From Chitinophaga sp. MM2321 (GTDB lineage: Bacteria > Bacteroidota > Bacteroidia > Chitinophagales > Chitinophagaceae): DNA of 64,000 nt. Numbering within the stretch: the first letter of the stretch is position 1; each line of letters begins with the position of its first letter. The notes below the pieces were generated by a model. It was not told the origin of the DNA. It worked only from the letters and a program-made list of their open reading frames with translations, and did no database searches. Of the stretch, positions 52,393-61,147 are shown in pieces. The position numbers were made by a program, and so were the translations under genes. Where the stretch lies: positions 992,001 to 1,056,000 of the forward strand of contig NZ_OZ035533.1 of NCBI RefSeq assembly GCF_964033635.1, given 5' to 3'.

Positions 52393-55300
52393 TTATGTAC
52401 ACAAATTATGTCCGCCTGATTTATCTGCTGCTTTTGTTTGATTACCATCGATATCAAATTCACCAAGGTGTGTTCCTCTTTTATCCAGGTACTCGAATCT
52501 TCCGTGTTGCGTGTCCTGTGAATAGAGTTTCCCGTCAGCATCCTTATAAACAACCCGTTTTCCGTTTTTTTCGGTTAGTTTAGGGTCTTTTGCCCATCCG
52601 TTTCTGCTGGCAACTTTGTCTAGTTTTCCGCGGGCCGCAATAGGTTTTTCTCCGGGCCGCATTTTTGCCAACCGCTTCTCAAATTCAGCAGCGGTTTCCG
52701 GTTTCGCATTCAACCCTAATGGGTCTATCCAGCTATTGGGGTCGGGCACATATCCATATAGCTGCATTCCTCCCATCAGGCCAATCGGGTCCTGGCTTAT
52801 GTATAGCCCATCTGTTGCACTGTAATACCGGAACCTGTTGTAATAAAGTCCCGTTTCTATATCCTCATATTGCCCCTGGTACCGGAAGGGCACAAAATCT
52901 TTCTGTCCTTCCAACTTACGTACATTCCCATAAATATCCAATTCGGCGGCCCATACTTTATCACCTGACGCATCGTATGCTTCACAGGGTGTGCCGACGT
53001 GATCTGTGATGATGGTATATTTCTCCTGCCCGGTTATTTTAGCTGCCACTTTAAAAGTATCGTCTTCAAATACCCAGGTGGTGAGGGTATCGGGAGGAAC
53101 AGGTTCCGGATGGCTTTCCCTGATGGTGCCAGATTCATCGATGATAAGGGTGGGTTTATCTTTGACGGGATAATTCCACTCATGTAAAGGCATATCACCA
53201 TTCCATATGAACCGGGTTAGCTGCCCGTTGAAAACCTTTTCTGTTCTGCGTCCCAGGGCATCATACTGAAAAGTAACGGTCTGTTGATCGGGACGGCGTA
53301 CCTGTTTTAACAGCCCGTTGCTGTACCATTCGTATTCCCAGGTTACGGGGAATGAAGAGGAGGTAACAATTTTTTTTGTGAGATTTCCGGCTTCGTCATA
53401 AATGAAGCGTGTATCGGCTGTTGCTGTTAAACGTCCTCCTTCGCTATATTTCCGGTCGTTGCGGGTGGGCGTTTTATAGAGATTACCGGCTTTATCGGGT
53501 GTCCGGTAATCATAGTGTCCGTCTTCATATTGCGCCCAGGCCAGGTTGCCAAAGTCGTCATGCCCGAACTTGATCATGCTGCCGGTAATGCCATTCATGA
53601 TTTGTTTCAGGCGGTGTTGGACGTCCCAGTGATACGCCTTGCTGCGCGTGGTTTTGCCATGGCTGGTAACGGTGTGGGCGTCCGGTGTCGCGGACGCGGC
53701 TGATCCCGGGTGGTATACCCAGTTGCTTTTTATATCGCCGGGTAAAGTGCGTGTTGTTTCCAGTCCCAGTAAGTTGCGCTGTATCTGTGCGGTCCACGGG
53801 GCTGTTGTGGTGGAGGTTGCGGCCTGTATGCCCGTGAGGTCGCCCATGTTGTCCCATTGCGTGTGAATGGAGGCGCCAAGACTGCTTTGCAGGGAAGTGC
53901 GTTTACCTGTTACATCGTATTCACTGGTCACCAAATGTCCATTCTGCCATTCCTGCGTTATGCGTCCCAGCGCATCTCTTTGCAATTGTACATGGCTGTG
54001 GGCATTGGTAGCTTCCGTAAGTGCGCCGTTGCGGTTGTAGCTGAATGTTTCCCAGCTGCCATCCTGGTGTTCCGTTCTTGTAATCAGCCCGTTGTAATTA
54101 TATTCGTAGGTTGTCCATTTTCCACCCGGCTGGTGCACCTTTATTATTTTGCCGGTTGTATCACGCTCATAGTGGCGGGTGATGCCATCAAAGCCGGTTT
54201 CAGCAATGATACTGCCGGTGCTGTTGCGGGTAAAGCGATAAGTTTCGCCATGTTCATTTACAACGCCAGTGAGTTCTTCGTCCTTGTTATAAATGAAATG
54301 TGTTTTAACGCCTTTTTCTTCCAGTTGTTTCAGGTTGCCCAGCGGCGTATAGCGGAAGTGGATTTCCTTGTTTTTATCTTTCTGTGTGGTTACTTTATCG
54401 TAAGCATTGTATTGCAGTTGTACCTGGTTGCCATCGGGTAGGTGTACATGAGTGATACGGCCAAGGGCATCGTATCTGAACGTCTGTTCTTCCATCAGCG
54501 GATTACAGAGTTGCAGGCATTGTCCCCAGGCATCATATTCCCAGGTTGTTTTTCCGCCATCAGGGAGGGTAACGGCTTCCAGGTTAAAATCATCGTCGTA
54601 GGTGAGCAGTGTTTCATTTTCCTGCTCATCTTCTATTTTACACAACAGGTTATTTTCATTATACCGGAATACGCGCATGCTGCCGTCGGCCAGGGTGAGG
54701 GTATGCAGCAACCCGGTATCTGCATCGTAAATATAGGTGCGGCTGTTACCTTCTGCGTCCGCTATACTCACGGGTTTCCCCGCCTCATTGTAAGCAGCGG
54801 TGGGGGAGGATCCGTCTGGTTGTACCACAGCGGTGGTATTTCCCCTGTCATCATACGTATAGCCGGTAGTGTTACCTTCTGCATCTGTGTAGCGGTATAC
54901 TTCCATTTCATCGGTATACGTAAAGAAGGTAGTATTCCCCTCCGGATCTTTGATCTGTGATACCACAAAATCCGGTGTATAGTACCAGGTGGTGGTATGT
55001 CCCTGCGAATTGGTGGTAGTGTTGTATCCATCTTCCGGGTGGTATTCCAGGAAGCCTTCCATGCTGCCATCCTCTCCGAAGGTATGGGTACAACGGTTTT
55101 TATGATCGTATTCCCAATAGAATGACTGTCCGTTGCGGTCTGTTTTTTTTACCATGCGATGCTCACGGTATTGGATATACGTAGTTTGCTGTAAGGCATC
55201 CGTTAGCTCACATAAATCGCCCGCTTCATTGTAGGCATAGCTGACCAGCAACCGCTGTTGCCCGCGATGCTGTGCGGTTACCTGTGTAATCCTGCCCTGC

Positions 55301-56433
55301 TCATCGCTCCGGATCAGCAAATGTCTGCCGGCGCTGTCGATGATACGCAGGAGATGCCCCTGTGCATTGTAGTGTAAGCTGATCATAAAACCGGCTTCAT
55401 CCTGTATGCTGATCAACCGGTATTGCTCATCCTGCGGGTGCTGTTTACGGAAAGTGTGGGTTAACCCGCTGTCATAGTCAAGCAGCGTATATTCATCACT
55501 GTTAGTGCGGGTCAGTTGTCGTTTCTCATGACGATTGTAGTCGCTGTTGCCATTATACGGTAATGATTCAAATACGGCGCTGCGGCCATCTTCCAGCAAA
55601 ACTACGGTGGCATCTTCCACCGGAAATTCCTGTATGCGCATATCAAAACGCAGGAGCGTGCCATGGCCCAGCAGGCCGTTAAACGGACTGTCACTATTCC
55701 AGGAACGCTCCCATTTCAACGGAATGGGACCGGGCAGTTCAAAATCAGTTCCGTCATAGATCACAATCCCCTGTATCAGGTCTACCGGTTCAAACCCTTT
55801 CTTGCAAAGGGCTTTGCTCAGTTTGTTGCTGCCTATTTTATTCTTTAAAGTATGATTGAATTTAGTGGCCAGTTTTTTTCCGGCTTTACCCAATCCTTTC
55901 ATGGCGGCGCCAAATCCGTAGGACATCAGCAGGTTGAGAATAACGCCCGCCCAGTCCGGCACGAAGGGGCCACCCACCATCACGGGTTTACCAAATGATA
56001 ATGGAATGGAGTAAGAAGTGGGCAGGTATAAACTGGGGATAGGGATCATTTTCTTGCCCGGTGTGAGCGACAGCGGTATACCGATATCATTGCAGGTCAT
56101 CAGCATGTGACCCGAAGGGGTCATCAGGTTGCCATCTACTTTTACTTTTTTGCTGCCGAAAAAGTTAACGGAATCATGCCCTATCATCGGCGCCAGCAGG
56201 AAAGGGCCGCCCATGGGGATGTGGAAAAGGAACACCAGCATGCCGCTGGTATCGCTCTTGCCGCGCGGTACATGATTTACTTTGGTGGTAGCGCCTATAA
56301 AGGGAACATAATCCATCGGGTCTACTACCAGCCCGATATATGGGTGTGGCAGCGGTACCGGGAATCCGAAAAGGATCACAATATGAATATCGAGGCCTAT
56401 AACAGGCGTGAAGTGCTTGTTACTGACTAGCAT
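52393..56433 (-). CDS. Rhs polymorphic toxin, PAAR-like N-terminus, colicin E3-like RNase C-terminus
   Basis: A 1346-residue T6SS effector. The N-terminal part (1-135) is PAAR-like: PHPYIGLVVDPMDYVPFIGATTKVNHVPRG and GNLMTPSGHMLMTCNDIGIPLS. A helix/hydrophobic region follows (about 150-185), then the Rhs shell from KGFEPVDLIQGIVIYDGTDFELPGPIPLKWERSW (about 228) with many YD repeats, closing at DPIGLMGGMQLYGYVPDPNSWIDPLGL (ends 1241). The toxin is residues 1242-1346. Its DTQHGRFE has Asp1307, His1310 and Glu1314 at the spacing of the colicin E3 catalytic trio, followed by HLGEFDIDGNQTKAADKSGG. The colicin's late Arg is not obvious. It should cleave 16S rRNA in rival cells. Confidence 0.9.
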   Translation of the reverse strand: MLVSNKHFTPVIGLDIHIVILFGFPVPLPHPYIGLVVDPMDYVPFIGATTKVNHVPRGKSDTSGMLVFLFHIPMGGPFLLAPMIGHDSVNFFGSKKVKVDGNLMTPSGHMLMTCNDIGIPLSLTPGKKMIPIPSLYLPTSYSIPLSFGKPVMVGGPFVPDWAGVILNLLMSYGFGAAMKGLGKAGKKLATKFNHTLKNKIGSNKLSKALCKKGFEPVDLIQGIVIYDGTDFELPGPIPLKWERSWNSDSPFNGLLGHGTLLRFDMRIQEFPVEDATVVLLEDGRSAVFESLPYNGNSDYNRHEKRQLTRTNSDEYTLLDYDSGLTHTFRKQHPQDEQYRLISIQDEAGFMISLHYNAQGHLLRIIDSAGRHLLIRSDEQGRITQVTAQHRGQQRLLVSYAYNEAGDLCELTDALQQTTYIQYREHRMVKKTDRNGQSFYWEYDHKNRCTHTFGEDGSMEGFLEYHPEDGYNTTTNSQGHTTTWYYTPDFVVSQIKDPEGNTTFFTYTDEMEVYRYTDAEGNTTGYTYDDRGNTTAVVQPDGSSPTAAYNEAGKPVSIADAEGNSRTYIYDADTGLLHTLTLADGSMRVFRYNENNLLCKIEDEQENETLLTYDDDFNLEAVTLPDGGKTTWEYDAWGQCLQLCNPLMEEQTFRYDALGRITHVHLPDGNQVQLQYNAYDKVTTQKDKNKEIHFRYTPLGNLKQLEEKGVKTHFIYNKDEELTGVVNEHGETYRFTRNSTGSIIAETGFDGITRHYERDTTGKIIKVHQPGGKWTTYEYNYNGLITRTEHQDGSWETFSYNRNGALTEATNAHSHVQLQRDALGRITQEWQNGHLVTSEYDVTGKRTSLQSSLGASIHTQWDNMGDLTGIQAATSTTTAPWTAQIQRNLLGLETTRTLPGDIKSNWVYHPGSAASATPDAHTVTSHGKTTRSKAYHWDVQHRLKQIMNGITGSMIKFGHDDFGNLAWAQYEDGHYDYRTPDKAGNLYKTPTRNDRKYSEGGRLTATADTRFIYDEAGNLTKKIVTSSSFPVTWEYEWYSNGLLKQVRRPDQQTVTFQYDALGRRTEKVFNGQLTRFIWNGDMPLHEWNYPVKDKPTLIIDESGTIRESHPEPVPPDTLTTWVFEDDTFKVAAKITGQEKYTIITDHVGTPCEAYDASGDKVWAAELDIYGNVRKLEGQKDFVPFRYQGQYEDIETGLYYNRFRYYSATDGLYISQDPIGLMGGMQLYGYVPDPNSWIDPLGLNAKPETAAEFEKRLAKMRPGEKPIAARGKLDKVASRNGWAKDPKLTEKNGKRVVYKDADGKLYSQDTQHGRFEYLDKRGTHLGEFDIDGNQTKAADKSGGHNLCT

Positions 56434-56460
56434 AGATTTCCAGCGGTATTTTTAATTTAT

Positions 56461-57846
56461 TTAAGATGAAGACGCATCTTCGGTTTCCGTTTCTATCTGA
56501 GGTTGCATGATCATGCGGGTTCTTGACTTTTTCATTCGGTCTATCTCTTCCTTCCAGTTTTCGCCAAACAGTCTTTTCATTTTTTCATTGATATCGTGTA
56601 CAACCGTGGTTAACTTATTCGTATAGGCGTAATCGTGATAATCACGCACGAGGTAGCTGTAAACAGACGTGGTTATTTCGTCATCATTCATTTCAATGCC
56701 GCCCTGGTAAGCCTGCTCCAGCACCGTATAATAGCGGCTGGTATCTTTGCGGCGGCATAACTCTGCTGCCTGGTACCAGGCATTCATGGCCTGCGGCAGG
56801 AACTTATGTTCCTGCGCGGTGGCCGCCTGTTTGATAAACCAGTCGATCGCTTCGGTAAACCGTTTCCTGATCTGTGCATAGGCGCCCTGGTAACCATAGA
56901 ACTGTATCACCAGCGGCAGGCATGCCGGATCGCCGTGTTGCATACCCTGCCTGGCTATGCGGCCACCTTTTTCCAGCAGCAGTGGTAGCTTCGGGTCGCG
57001 CTTGAAGTTAAACAACATGCCCGCATACGAAATATGTGCTGTAGCAAATAATCCTTTGTTGCCGCTTCGCTGGGTACAGTCGAGCATGCGTTGTCCCCAA
57101 TAATGCAGGCGTTTGAGGTCCTTGTCTTTTAAGGCGTTGCCCATTTCAAACAGGCATTTACGGTACTGCACTTCCGGGTCGTTGGGATTACCGGAGGTGG
57201 CCAGTTTCTGTATGGCGTTTTCCAGTTGTAATGGAATGTGCATGGAAAGCACCTGGCCGGGGAAAGGACGTTCGTTGATCGCAAGATGATCTTTATTCAC
57301 ATGGTCAATGACCAGCAATTTTATACCGGCGGGGATGCCTCTTTTCAGGAGGCTGGCAAGCCAGGAAGCGAAGCTGCGGGTATCGCTCACCTGCCGCGGC
57401 AGCAGTGCCAGCACCAGCTCCCGTGGCTGAAAGGGGAGTGCCTCGCGGAATGTTTGCAGCATTTGCAACAGGAGCGCATCCTGCGGCGCCTGTGCGTCAT
57501 AGGCCAATGCCTGCCGGTAGGGGTGGGCGTCCCAATGAAGAGCCGCGCCGCGTTGTTCCATTTCTTTCAACAATTCGGTGCTGCCATCGTATGTTTCCAG
57601 CCAGTCTTTGATGAGGTTTGTACTAAAGGTGTCTTCATTTTCAAAAGGGGTGAGATGGGTAACAAACACTTCCTCCAACTGCCCATGGGCAGTGGACTCC
57701 AGTTTACAAAAACCTTCGTATAGCCGTGCTTCTTCCGGTTTGATAACCAGTCTCACCAGCCGCAGACCGGGCCTGTTGTATACGCCCTTCCGCCAATGCT
57801 GCTGGATCTTGTTGATTTCCTGTGCTATCGGATTGTGTTCATTCAT
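56461..57846 (-). CDS. Helical-repeat protein between vgrG and rhs (candidate effector adaptor)
   Basis: A 461-residue cytoplasmic protein without signal peptide. The first half (1-215) is mixed alpha/beta with strands such as LRLVRLVIKPEEARLYEGFC and GIKLLVIDHV. The second half (about 225-430) looks like TPR-type helical pairs: YRKCLFEMGNALKDKDLKRLHYWGQRMLDC, QIRKRFTEAIDWFIKQAATAQEHKFL and AMNAWYQAAELCRRKDTSRYYTVLEQAYQGG. The C-tail is Thr/Ser/acidic. I recognise no named family. It overlaps the vgrG stop by one base and precedes the rhs gene by 27 bases, where other systems encode effector chaperones (Tap/DUF4123, EagR/DUF1795). A loading-adaptor role is inference. Confidence 0.65.
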   Translation of the reverse strand: MNEHNPIAQEINKIQQHWRKGVYNRPGLRLVRLVIKPEEARLYEGFCKLESTAHGQLEEVFVTHLTPFENEDTFSTNLIKDWLETYDGSTELLKEMEQRGAALHWDAHPYRQALAYDAQAPQDALLLQMLQTFREALPFQPRELVLALLPRQVSDTRSFASWLASLLKRGIPAGIKLLVIDHVNKDHLAINERPFPGQVLSMHIPLQLENAIQKLATSGNPNDPEVQYRKCLFEMGNALKDKDLKRLHYWGQRMLDCTQRSGNKGLFATAHISYAGMLFNFKRDPKLPLLLEKGGRIARQGMQHGDPACLPLVIQFYGYQGAYAQIRKRFTEAIDWFIKQAATAQEHKFLPQAMNAWYQAAELCRRKDTSRYYTVLEQAYQGGIEMNDDEITTSVYSYLVRDYHDYAYTNKLTTVVHDINEKMKRLFGENWKEEIDRMKKSRTRMIMQPQIETETEDASSS

Positions 57847-59657
57847 CAGCAGTTCAGGTTTATCATACCGCCCTTAATATCTGTGGTGGCCTGTCCGTTT
57901 ACCTTTATTTCAGTACTGTTAATCGTTACTTTGGTGTTGCCGGTTGTTTCATGATGTTCTGCCTTCATTTTCATGTTGGCATTGCTTTTCAGCTCATGCA
58001 GGGTTTGTGCGGTGGCGTGTATTTTGTCAGCATTGGAAACGATCTTGTTGGCGGAATTGTCTACCGTGATCTTCGCCGCACCTTCTCCGATGATCACTTT
58101 TTGTGAGCCTTTGAGATGTATTTCCTTTGAAATAAATTCTATTTTATTGGGAGCATCCACTACAATTTTATCATCTGTTTTAACGGTCACCAGTGTTTGT
58201 GATTGCACGGTAATATTGCCGGAACCATCCATGATCATGGTGCTGCCGTTTTTATCGGTAACGGTTACACTACCGGAGTTGTCGTCCAGTTGAATAAGGT
58301 TACCACTGCGGGTTTTGATGGCTTTCATATTATTTTGTGCATCGCCGTAACCACTTTTGGATTTGCCGTTGAATTTACTGCCAAGCACAAAAGGCATTTC
58401 TGCATTGCCGCCTTCAAATCCTACCACTACTTCTTCGCCTACTTCGGGTACAAAGTGAAAACCTGTACCACCGCCTGCTGCGGGCGACGCCTGCCGGAGC
58501 CAGGGGCTCAGTTCATTTTGCGTTTGCCAGAAAAACTGCACCCTGACACGCCCTAGCTTTTCCGGATCGTTGTTGTCTTTTACCAGCGCGCTTTGTATGT
58601 CTGCTTTGGGCACCAGGTGGGGGTTACTGTAAGGTGGCACTTTTACGTCGGCAGGTATGGCGGTAAAAGAACAATGGTAGTTGCCGGGGCCGCTGGCAAA
58701 ATGTGTACAGGAGATGACCGTGTAGGCCGACTGACTGCTATCACTTGCAATGCTGATCCGTTGAGCGGGCATAACCGGTACCTGGCTGATGCCACTTACT
58801 TTTACGAAAGCGGCGGAAGTTACTTTTGTTTGCAGCTCCTTTACCTGCTTCAGTTCGTCGGATGTATAACCATGATGGATAAACGTTTGTTTGCTGGAAT
58901 TAGCGGAATAGAGATCGTCAGAGGCCGACATGGACAGCTGCATGAGCGGATGGGAGCCGCTTTCTGCCTTCTGCGATTTTTCGCTGAGGGGCGAGGCTTT
59001 CATCGCATCATACGACACATAATTGATCCGTTGCGGGGTAACGGCAGCTACTGTTTTCAGGTTATGCAGGGTAACATCTTTTGTCAGCTTCACTTCTTTT
59101 TTCTGTATGTCGCCGATTACGAGGGTGTTGCCATCGTAATACATCCATTCACCGTAGCGGGCGGAAACCCTTGCCAGGAAGTCGAAATCGGTTTCATTAT
59201 ATTGAACGCAATAAGGTAATGGCTTTTTATAACCGGGTACGATCTGTGTTTTCAGCAGGCTGCTGCTGGCATCTTTCAACGCTCCCTGGATTACATTCTG
59301 TAATGATTGCTGATAGTAGGAAGAGCTTTGCGGAACATCATCCAGCAAAATGGTGGGGCTCACGCCGGATACCTGGAACCCGGTGGTGGCGCCATCTCCC
59401 TCCATCACCGCAATGCTGGTGATCAGCCCTTTAAAACGGAAATCATCAAAACTGATAGAGATCCCTTTGCCGATATAGCTTTCAACAATGTGCCGCTGAT
59501 ATGACAAATTGTTGATTACACCACCGGGCCGCCACAGGAAGCTGAAATAATGGTGGTTGCCAACGGATTGTTCCAGGGTTATATTATTAAACTCCACGGG
59601 GCCCGCATAACCTTCAATGCCTATTGCTGACTTTTTCAGAAATTTATCGTCACCCAT
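57846..59657 (-). CDS. vgrG: T6SS spike protein VgrG
   Basis: A 603-residue VgrG (TssI). The gp27-like N-terminal half spans to about residue 370 (SFLWRPGGVINNLSYQRHIVESYIGKGISISFDD; PLPYCVQYNETDFDFLARVSARYGEWMYYDGN). The gp5-like OB domain follows (VKDNNDPEKLGRVRVQFFWQTQNELSPWLRQASPAAGGGTGFHFVPEVGEEVVVGFEGGNAEMPFVLGS). The C-terminus is a beta-helix of short repeats (NITVQSQTLVTVKTDDKIVVDAPNKI). No extra effector domain is fused; the Rhs PAAR-like tip probably caps it. Stop overlaps the helical-repeat gene (TGATG). Confidence 0.95.
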   Translation of the reverse strand: MGDDKFLKKSAIGIEGYAGPVEFNNITLEQSVGNHHYFSFLWRPGGVINNLSYQRHIVESYIGKGISISFDDFRFKGLITSIAVMEGDGATTGFQVSGVSPTILLDDVPQSSSYYQQSLQNVIQGALKDASSSLLKTQIVPGYKKPLPYCVQYNETDFDFLARVSARYGEWMYYDGNTLVIGDIQKKEVKLTKDVTLHNLKTVAAVTPQRINYVSYDAMKASPLSEKSQKAESGSHPLMQLSMSASDDLYSANSSKQTFIHHGYTSDELKQVKELQTKVTSAAFVKVSGISQVPVMPAQRISIASDSSQSAYTVISCTHFASGPGNYHCSFTAIPADVKVPPYSNPHLVPKADIQSALVKDNNDPEKLGRVRVQFFWQTQNELSPWLRQASPAAGGGTGFHFVPEVGEEVVVGFEGGNAEMPFVLGSKFNGKSKSGYGDAQNNMKAIKTRSGNLIQLDDNSGSVTVTDKNGSTMIMDGSGNITVQSQTLVTVKTDDKIVVDAPNKIEFISKEIHLKGSQKVIIGEGAAKITVDNSANKIVSNADKIHATAQTLHELKSNANMKMKAEHHETTGNTKVTINSTEIKVNGQATTDIKGGMINLNC

Positions 59658-59678
59658 AAGTATTACTTTGTAATAAGT

Positions 59679-60128
59679 TTAAAAATCATTTTTGTCGATG
59701 AATGCGCTTCCCGGAAAAGGATCCGGCATGTTAATGGAATGTACTTCCCGGCTTTTGTATAAACCGTTATGCGTCTCCTGAAATCCGCTTACCTGCTTTC
59801 CGAACTTTAATAAATTGGCTGGAAGCGTAGTATCGGCGGGTATTTCAGCCGCAGGTACTATAAATGTATGTAGCTCCTTTTTCTCCGGATCGATGCTAAA
59901 AGTTCCCACAGTCGGCACCTGTATATGCAGCAGGTTATTCTCCCGTACACAGTGGATGGAAGAAGCGGGTATAATTGTTTGGGTAAGACCTGTATTGTGC
60001 AGGAGTGCCGGAAGATGAAAAGCGATGGAAGTATGTTCGTAACCGGGCATATGTGTTGCAGGGCTATGTTCCAGGTGAAGAAGCATGAACCGTGCTACCA
60101 GCTTTATATTTTCGGGAAGGGCATGCAT
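59679..60128 (-). CDS. T6SS-operon protein of unknown function
   Basis: A 149-residue protein. ATG 60128 is preferred because GGAGGA, inside the end of tssD, lies six bases upstream; an in-frame ATG at 60143 overlaps tssD by 13 bases. It is predicted soluble, with an N-terminal helix (NIKLVARFMLLHLEHS) and beta strands (LLHIQVPTVGTFSIDPEKKELHTFIVPAAEI). No family recognised. Its fixed place between tssD and vgrG, two bases after tssD, suggests a role in tube or spike assembly. Ends 21 bases before the vgrG start. Confidence 0.6.
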   Translation of the reverse strand: MHALPENIKLVARFMLLHLEHSPATHMPGYEHTSIAFHLPALLHNTGLTQTIIPASSIHCVRENNLLHIQVPTVGTFSIDPEKKELHTFIVPAAEIPADTTLPANLLKFGKQVSGFQETHNGLYKSREVHSINMPDPFPGSAFIDKNDF

Positions 60129-60130
60129 GA

Positions 60131-60520
60131 TTAGTCCTCCCATTTCCTTTTGTATTCCACACTACCTATTTTCAGTTCACGCGCGGAAATAACGATATGT
60201 GTAACCATGGGACTACTACCGTTGTGGTGGTAGCTTTCATGGAACTGTACACAAATACCTTCCGAAAATTCAACCGTGCGTAAACTGGAGTCATGGTCGC
60301 GGCGTTTGAAGATGATGGTGCCGTCACGTTTTTCTTCCGGCGAAATCATCCACTGTACAAGGTCTGTATCCCTTGCCGATTCGAGTACCAGGGAAATAGC
60401 GCCGCCCCGCGGGAGTGTGCTGGGTTTGCCAATGGCATCTGTATGTTGTGAGAAGCCATAGTTGCACTCCAATACATTCGCTGATTTACCTCCTATGATA
60501 AGTTCTGCCTTGAAAGACAT
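60131..60520 (-). CDS. tssD: T6SS tube protein TssD (Hcp), Bacteroidetes type
   Basis: A 129-residue Hcp-like tube protein of the T6SS-iii group: FKAELIIGGKSANVLECNYGFSQHTDAIGKPSTLPRGGAISLVLES, VQWMISPEEKRDGTIIFKRRDHDSSLRTVEFSEGICVQFHESY and VTHIVISARELKIGSVEYKRKWED are the usual motifs. It forms the hexameric rings of the inner tube. First gene of a six-gene minus-strand unit ending in the immunity gene. Confidence 0.95.
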   Translation of the reverse strand: MSFKAELIIGGKSANVLECNYGFSQHTDAIGKPSTLPRGGAISLVLESARDTDLVQWMISPEEKRDGTIIFKRRDHDSSLRTVEFSEGICVQFHESYHHNGSSPMVTHIVISARELKIGSVEYKRKWED

Positions 60521-61147
60521 AAATAAGTTTTTATTACGTGAATGATCCGGTTTTTATGAAAGGCGCGATAATAACGTTGTTTGGGAAGTTATATCGCTGT
60601 AAAAACATGTTGAGAAATATGCAAATGATTAACAACAAAATATCGTTTACTCGGGCAAAAGGTTTTTCTCATGGGTTCCTTTTTATGGATGTTAATTAAA
60701 CGGTTCTTCTTCTATGGGTCTTGCGAAAATAATTATTCTGCTGCATAAATAATCAATATGCCCCTTTTAATTTTTAACGGAGATGAATATGCTGTATCAT
60801 ATTTAATAGGTAGACATCCTATCTATATTTTTCTGTCTTTATATCTCCCGAAAAAAAATTATGCTTTATTAACATTATCCAGATTATTATATTTTTTTAT
60901 ATAAAATTAGTTTTAATTATTTATGAAGATGATTGACAGGTCTGTGTTCTGTGCTTTGTTACAAATAAAAATAACGCGCTTGGTTATCTTTATTTATTGA
61001 GTATAAATGGACGATATCATCCGCGTGTCAGTTTTTCTTGTGGATTGAATTTTATATAAATGTTTTCGCAGTATCTTTATGATGCCTCTTTAGGGAAGGT
61101 AGGAATACTCATTGTTAACTTGTTTTAGAAAAACCTGAATCATCCAA
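60521..61147. other. AT-rich 627-base spacer between divergent T6SS units
   Basis: No gene seen on either strand. The middle (about 60760-60930) is very AT-rich with runs of T and A. TATCTTTA at 61072-61079 is a near match to the -7 consensus facing clpV, with TTG at 61045-61047 slightly too far away. No TAnnTTTG match faces tssD. It must contain the promoters of both units and is long enough for a regulatory RNA, but I cannot demonstrate one. Confidence 0.5.
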
